Shown: one piece after another, positions 59,864-64,000 of the stretch
How the letters are laid out: every line of letters starts with the position of its first letter
Position numbering within the stretch: the stretch's first letter is position 1
DNA from: DATMER01 sp040349255
GTDB taxonomy: Bacteria > Acidobacteriota > Thermoanaerobaculia > Multivoradales > UBA5704
Assembly: GCA_040349255.1 (NCBI GenBank)
Contig: JBEQUE010000010.1
Coordinates: 1 to 64,000 of the forward strand
Length of the DNA stretch: 64,000 nt
Direction: 5' to 3'
Translations under genes and position numbers: made by a program
Notes under the pieces: model-generated
What the model saw: only the letters and a program-made list of their open reading frames with translations
Told to the model about the DNA's origin: nothing
Database searches by the model: none

Positions 59864-60568
59864 TCACTTCGCGTGCGCCCCCAGCAGATAGAGCAGGGGG
59901 AAGAGGAAGATCCAGACGATGTCCACGAAGTGCCAGTAGAGTCCCGTGCACTCCAGGGGGTTGTGGTACTCGGGACCGTAGCGGCCCTTGCGCGACAGGA
60001 CCACCAGCGCTCCGAGCACGCCGATGCCGCAGATCATGTGGATCGCGTGCAGACCCGTCATGATGAAGTAGAGCGAGAAGAAGATCTCCGTGTGGTCCGC
60101 GAAGTCCGGATCGTTCGGATCCGAGCGCTCGTGCCACTGGAAATTCGGCCCCGGCACGTGATGGTGCGTGAACTTGTCCTTGTACTCGATCGTCTTCACG
60201 CCGAGGAAGGTCAGGCCCAGCGCCATCGTCACCAGGAGGAACACCCCGATCAGCTTCGGCTTGTTCACCTGAGCCGCCCAGATCGCCAGCGCCATGGTCA
60301 AGCTGCTCAGGATCAGCACCGCGGTGTTGGCCGCGCCGAGCTTCCAGTCGAGCGTATGGCTCGCCGCCATGAAGGCGGAAGGGTACCGGCTGCGGTAGAT
60401 CACGTAGGCCAGGAACAGGCCGCCGAAGAACATGATCTCCGTGACCAGGAACAGCCACATCCCCAGCGTGGAGGACTCCTTCTGCTGCTCCAGGCTGTCG
60501 AACTGGTGCTGCAGCGACGGGTGATGGTGCCCGGCGGCGGCGTGCGTATCAGTCAAGCTGGTAGACAA
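59864..60568 (-). CDS. coxC: cytochrome c oxidase subunit III (cluster 2)
   Basis: 234 residues, five to seven helices: LGMWLFLVTEIMFFGGLFLA, SLYFIMTGLHAIHMICG and the C-terminal YWHFVDIVWIFLFPLLYLLG. The TTG at 60568 preceded by AGGAGGAG is taken as start, overlapping the coxA stop by 20 bp; a second TTG at 60556 is an alternative. A His-rich N-terminus (HAAAGHHHPS) is present. Part of coxB-A-C-D, cluster 2. Confidence 0.93.
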   Translation of the reverse strand: MSTSLTDTHAAAGHHHPSLQHQFDSLEQQKESSTLGMWLFLVTEIMFFGGLFLAYVIYRSRYPSAFMAASHTLDWKLGAANTAVLILSSLTMALAIWAAQVNKPKLIGVFLLVTMALGLTFLGVKTIEYKDKFTHHHVPGPNFQWHERSDPNDPDFADHTEIFFSLYFIMTGLHAIHMICGIGVLGALVVLSRKGRYGPEYHNPLECTGLYWHFVDIVWIFLFPLLYLLGAHAK

Positions 60569-62252
60569 CGGGCTCCTCCTGCGTCGTGCGCCGGTGCACC
60601 TCTTCCGAGGTGTAGTCGTACGGTTCGCGGGTGACGACCGGAATGGTGTGGAAGTTCTCGGTCGGCGGCGGCGACGTGGTATCCCACTCCAGGCCCACCG
60701 CGCCCCACGGGTTCTCGCTGGCCCGCCTGCCGTAGCGGATCGACCAGGCGAAGTAGAACAGCGGCAGCAGGTAGCCGACACCCAGGATCGACGCGCCGGC
60801 CGTGGACAGCACGTTGAGCACCTGGAACTCCGGCGGGTAGGACCAGTAGCGCCGCGGCATCCCGAGGTAGCCGAGGACGAACTGCGGGAAGAAGGTCAGG
60901 TTGAACCCGACGAACACCAGCAGCGCCGAGAGCCGCGACAGGAAGCCCGGATAGAGCCGGCCCGAGATCTTCGGCCACCAGTAGTGCAGGCCGCCCAGGT
61001 ACGCCATGATCGTTCCGCCGACCATGATGTAGTGGAAGTGCGCCACGATGAAATAGGTGTCGTGCAGGTGCACGTCGATGCCCAGCGTCGCGATCATCGT
61101 GCCGGTCAGGCCGCCCAGCGTGAACAGGCCGATGAAGCCGAGCGCGTAGAGCATCGGCGTCTCGTAGGAGACCGAGCCCTCGTAGAGCGTCGCCGTCCAG
61201 TTGAACACCTTGATCGCCGAAGGCACCGCCACCAGCATCGACAGGATCGAGAAGATCGTCGAGGCGTACAGCGACTGGCCCGACACGAACATGTGGTGGC
61301 CCCAGACCAGGAAGCCCAGGACCGCGATTCCGATGCTCGCGAAAGCGACGATGCGGTAGCCGAACACCCGCTTGCGCGCAAACGCCGCCACCAGCTCGCT
61401 GATCACACCCATGGCCGGCAGGATCATGATGTACACCGCCGGATGGGAGTAGAACCAGAACAGGTGCTGGTAGAGGATCGGATCGCCGCCCAATCGCGGA
61501 TCGAAGATGCCGAGATGGAGCACCCTTTCGGCGACGACCAGCAGCAGGGTGATGGCGATCACCGGCGTGCCGAGCACGATGATCAGGCTCGTCGCGTAGT
61601 GCGACCAGATGAAGAGCGGCAGGCGGAACCAGGTCAGCCCCGGCGCCCGCATGCGATGGATCGTCACGATGAAGTTCAGGCCCGTGAAGATCGACGAGAA
61701 ACCGTTGATGAACACGCCGATGCCGGTCGCGATCACGTAGCTGTTCGAGTAGTGCGTGCTGAGCGGCGTGTAGAAGGTCCAGCCCGTGTCCACGCCGCCG
61801 TTGACGATCGCCCACAGGGTGAAGAGCCCACCCAGGTTGTAGACGTACCAGCTCGCCAGGTTGAGCTTCGGGAAGGCGAGATCCTTCGCTCCGATCATCA
61901 GCGGCACGAGGAAGTTGCCGAGCACCGCCGGGATCGCCGGGATCAGGAAGAAGAAGACCATCACCACGCCGTGCATGGTGAACACCCGGTTGTAGGTGTC
62001 GGGCTGCATCAGGTCGCCTTCGGGCGTCAGCAGCTCGAGGCGGATCAGCAGCGCGAACAGGCTGCCCAGGGCGAAGAAGACCGTGACCGAGATCAGGTAG
62101 AGGATCGCGATCCGCTTGTGGTCCCGGGTCAGGAGCCACGACTTGAGGCCGTACTCCGTATTCAGGTAGTTGGGCCGGTCGATCATGTCGTCCGGTGGGA
62201 TCAGATCGGGTTCGACGGCACGGGTCGTATTCATGGCATCGCGGTCCTTCAT
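60549..62252 (-). CDS. coxA: cytochrome c oxidase subunit I, A2-type (cluster 2)
   Basis: 567-residue catalytic subunit. WFYSHPAVYIMILPAMGVIS carries the YSHPAVY motif of A2-type oxidases, where the D-channel glutamate is replaced by the Tyr-Ser pair. WGHHMFVSGQS holds the CuB His pair, and HLHDTYFIVAHFHYIM the haem ligands. ATG at 62252 overlaps the coxB stop (ATGA); ATG at 62234 is an alternative with AAGGA at a better distance. It is distinct from the A1-type coxA at 16136-17899, so the cell has two oxidases. Confidence 0.96.
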   Translation of the reverse strand: MKDRDAMNTTRAVEPDLIPPDDMIDRPNYLNTEYGLKSWLLTRDHKRIAILYLISVTVFFALGSLFALLIRLELLTPEGDLMQPDTYNRVFTMHGVVMVFFFLIPAIPAVLGNFLVPLMIGAKDLAFPKLNLASWYVYNLGGLFTLWAIVNGGVDTGWTFYTPLSTHYSNSYVIATGIGVFINGFSSIFTGLNFIVTIHRMRAPGLTWFRLPLFIWSHYATSLIIVLGTPVIAITLLLVVAERVLHLGIFDPRLGGDPILYQHLFWFYSHPAVYIMILPAMGVISELVAAFARKRVFGYRIVAFASIGIAVLGFLVWGHHMFVSGQSLYASTIFSILSMLVAVPSAIKVFNWTATLYEGSVSYETPMLYALGFIGLFTLGGLTGTMIATLGIDVHLHDTYFIVAHFHYIMVGGTIMAYLGGLHYWWPKISGRLYPGFLSRLSALLVFVGFNLTFFPQFVLGYLGMPRRYWSYPPEFQVLNVLSTAGASILGVGYLLPLFYFAWSIRYGRRASENPWGAVGLEWDTTSPPPTENFHTIPVVTREPYDYTSEEVHRRTTQEEPVVYQLD

Positions 62253-63283
62253 TGACCTTCGGTCTGCGCCGGAGCCGGAGCCGCCGGGGCCACCGGGGGC
62301 GTGGGGGCGGCCGGAGCGGTCCCCGCCGGCGCGCCGCTGCTCAGCGAGCGGACATAGGCGACGAGCTGCGCGAGCTGCTCCTCGCTCACCTGGCCCTGGT
62401 AGGTGGGCATGATCGGCTGCCAGCCCGTCACGATCTTCGCGGCCGGGTTGAGGATCGACTCCCGGATGTAGTTGTCGTCGGCGACCAGCGTGCGGCCGTC
62501 CATCAGTCGGACCTGATTGCCGTAGAGCCCTTCGAGCTGCGGCGCGCGGGCAGCGGCCGTCGCGGCTCCGATGGTCCCCGCCGGCCGGTGGCAGGTGTAG
62601 CAGGCGAGCGACTGGAAGAGGTCCGCGCCCGACGCCACCATGGTCTTGCCGGCCGGCCCGCCGGCGAGCCAGGCCTCGTACTGCTCCGGCTCCATGGCGA
62701 TGACGCTGCCGATCATCTTCGAGTGCTCGCCGCCGCAGTACTCGGCGCAGAACAGGTGGTAGGTCCCGGGCTTCGTGGCCTGGAAGAAGACCGAGGTCTC
62801 GCGGCCCGGCACGGCGTCCTGCTTCACCCGGAAGGCCGGGATGTAGACACTGTGGATCACGTCCTCGGACTGGATGTGCAGGCGCACCGGCACGCCGATC
62901 GGCACGTGCAGGGTGTTGATCTCGCGGTGGCCGTCCGGGTGCTGGAACTTCCACATCCACTGCTTGCCGACCGTCCAGTACTCGACGGCCGTCTTCGGCG
63001 CCCGGTAGATGTCGAAGAACACCCGGGTGCCCCAGAAGAACATCGCGAGCATGATCACCAGCGGGATGACGGACCAGCCGATCTCCAGCCACGCCGGCGC
63101 GCGCTCGGGCAGGCCGACCTCGTCCACCGAGCGGCGGCGGTAGCGGGCCATGAAGTAGACGATCAGGGCCGCGATCAGGATGGTGAAGAAGATGCTGACC
63201 GCCGACCAGACGAAGAACAGGGCGTCGACCTGCGGCGCGACCGTGGAGGCCGATTCGGGAAAAAGTGGAAGTTGCTGTTCCAT
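62249..63283 (-). CDS. coxB: cytochrome c oxidase subunit II with fused cytochrome c (cluster 2)
   Basis: 344-residue caa3-type subunit II. Two transmembrane helices (about 20-45, 66-88), cupredoxin domain with DVIHSVYIPAFRVKQDAVPG and the CuA loop FCAEYCGGEHSKM, then a cytochrome c domain with haem site ACYTCHRPAG and distal Met in QPIMPTYQGQVSEEQL. The tail is Ala/Pro-rich. It accepts electrons directly through its own haem, unlike the cluster 1 subunit II. It lies 6 bp after the SCO gene. Confidence 0.96.
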   Translation of the reverse strand: MEQQLPLFPESASTVAPQVDALFFVWSAVSIFFTILIAALIVYFMARYRRRSVDEVGLPERAPAWLEIGWSVIPLVIMLAMFFWGTRVFFDIYRAPKTAVEYWTVGKQWMWKFQHPDGHREINTLHVPIGVPVRLHIQSEDVIHSVYIPAFRVKQDAVPGRETSVFFQATKPGTYHLFCAEYCGGEHSKMIGSVIAMEPEQYEAWLAGGPAGKTMVASGADLFQSLACYTCHRPAGTIGAATAAARAPQLEGLYGNQVRLMDGRTLVADDNYIRESILNPAAKIVTGWQPIMPTYQGQVSEEQLAQLVAYVRSLSSGAPAGTAPAAPTPPVAPAAPAPAQTEGQ

Positions 63284-63289
63284 GGCTCG

Positions 63290-64000
63290 TCAGATCCCCG
63301 CGGGCCGGGGTTGCTGGCTCTCCCTCCGCCGCAGGACCACGACCAGGGCGACCAGCCCGATCACGGTGGCGCCCGCGGCGAGACGCAGGATGTTCAGGGC
63401 CGCGGCGCTGTAGCGGCCGATCGCCGGGTTGTAGTGGTAGCAGTACAGGAGGAGCTGGTCGACGGCCGTGCCGATCCTCTCGCCGCTCGACTCGATGATG
63501 CCGAAGCGCACGTTGCGCGGCGGGAAGTCGATGCCGAACAGGTAGCGCGACACCTTGCCGCCCGGGGTCAGGATGACCATGCCGGCCGGGTGCGCGTACT
63601 CGTCGCGCTCCTTGTCGTAGACATAGCGGAAGCCCACCGCCCGGGTCAGCGCGTCGATCGACGGCTGCGGCCCGGTCAGGAAGTGCCAGCCGGCGTCGTG
63701 CCCCGTCCTGCCATAGTCGTGCAGGGTGGTCCTCTTGCGCTCGGCGGCCTTCTGTGGCGTGTCCTTCGGATCGAAGCTCGCCACCACGACGTCGAACTCC
63801 TCGCCCGGGTTGAAGGTGAGCGGCTTGAGCGTCGAGGTCACGCCCTGGATCACGAGGTCGCAGAGCATCGGGCAGCGGTAGTAGGCGAGCACCAGGATGA
63901 CCGGCCGGTCGCTTCGGGGGGCGAAGTAGTCCCCGAGACGCACGGCGCGGCCGGCCTCGTCGCGGAACGGCAGGTCGAGCGGCACCTGTTCGCCGAGGCG
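63290..64000 (-). CDS. SCO1/SenC family copper chaperone (cluster 2), 5' end cut by window
   Basis: About 236 residues visible; the N-terminus is beyond base 64000 (the frame continues through RLGEQVPLDLPF). The thioredoxin-fold core has the copper CxxxC motif YYRCPMLCDLVIQG and the late segment DEYAHPAGMVILTPGG with the conserved His. The protein ends with a C-terminal transmembrane helix (LAAGATVIGLVALVVVL), an unusual anchor position; most SCO proteins are anchored at the N-terminus. The last visible gene of the window leads directly into coxB. Confidence 0.9.
   Translation of the reverse strand, partial: RLGEQVPLDLPFRDEAGRAVRLGDYFAPRSDRPVILVLAYYRCPMLCDLVIQGVTSTLKPLTFNPGEEFDVVVASFDPKDTPQKAAERKRTTLHDYGRTGHDAGWHFLTGPQPSIDALTRAVGFRYVYDKERDEYAHPAGMVILTPGGKVSRYLFGIDFPPRNVRFGIIESSGERIGTAVDQLLLYCYHYNPAIGRYSAAALNILRLAAGATVIGLVALVVVLRRRESQQPRPAGI

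Overview
The window is high-G+C DNA that reads as an aerobic Acidobacteriota genome. The best taxonomic clue is a tandem pair of 'VWFA-related Acidobacterial domain' proteins at the left edge. A tandem-95-repeat giant protein, ZAS/TPR proteins and multihaem respiratory modules of a type common in that phylum fit the same picture. The class (for example Thermoanaerobaculia) is an inference. Coordinates and starts were read by hand. Where the longest open frame and the ribosome-binding site disagreed, the start with the better ribosome-binding site or stop/start overlap was chosen.

Layout. 1-2986: two secreted VWFA-like proteins. 3094-5966: glyoxylate bypass (isocitrate lyase, malate synthase A). 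5967-6445: gene-free spacer filled by a helically phased array of quasi-palindromes. 6446-13189: giant exported repeat protein. 13275-21385: first cytochrome oxidase cluster (A1-type coxA, coxC, coxD, coxB, DUF420), with SCO, an ABC exporter and haem O synthase. 21524-24161: hydrolase, small exported peptide, and a ZAS-TPR protein. 24234-30885: cytochrome bc module (Rieske, two-part cytochrome b, octahaem cytochrome c, cupredoxin lipoprotein). 31136-32053: HEAT-repeat membrane protein. 32110-38820: accessory island with a decayed vapC-like gene, an A+T-rich two-gene cassette (ComEC-type metallo-beta-lactamase plus large TPR-like protein), a 540-bp tandem duplication carrying transposase remnants, and a second phased palindrome array. 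39093-44048: secreted proteins, a class I lanthipeptide-like precursor, a second TPR paralogue, a DUF7450-like repeat protein and a DinB-fold protein. 44101-50984: two near-duplicate TonB-dependent receptors, a porin-like barrel and a small retropepsin-like protein. 51095-52705: ahcY under an S-adenosylhomocysteine riboswitch. 52679-57459: lipid-modification genes (thioesterase, CarF/PEDS1-like desaturase, cyclopropane synthase, two fatty-acid desaturases) and a VOC protein. 57509-64000: second oxidase cluster (SCO, coxB with a fused cytochrome c, A2-type coxA, coxC, coxD) plus a cNMP-regulated thioredoxin-reductase-like flavoprotein.

Together the core genes describe aerobic respiration: a bc complex feeding two distinct haem-copper oxidases, their copper and haem assembly factors, acetate or fatty-acid assimilation through glyoxylate, and oxygen-dependent remodelling of membrane lipids.

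The most unusual signal is non-coding. Two separate spacers (about 5997-6393 and 38296-38820) each carry many copies of a short palindromic core on a lattice of about 20.4 bp, two helical turns. The cores differ: AASSTT in the first, TCGCGA in the second. I know of no described element with this design. The A+T-rich MBL/TPR cassette and the orphan lanthipeptide precursor are the next most interesting items.
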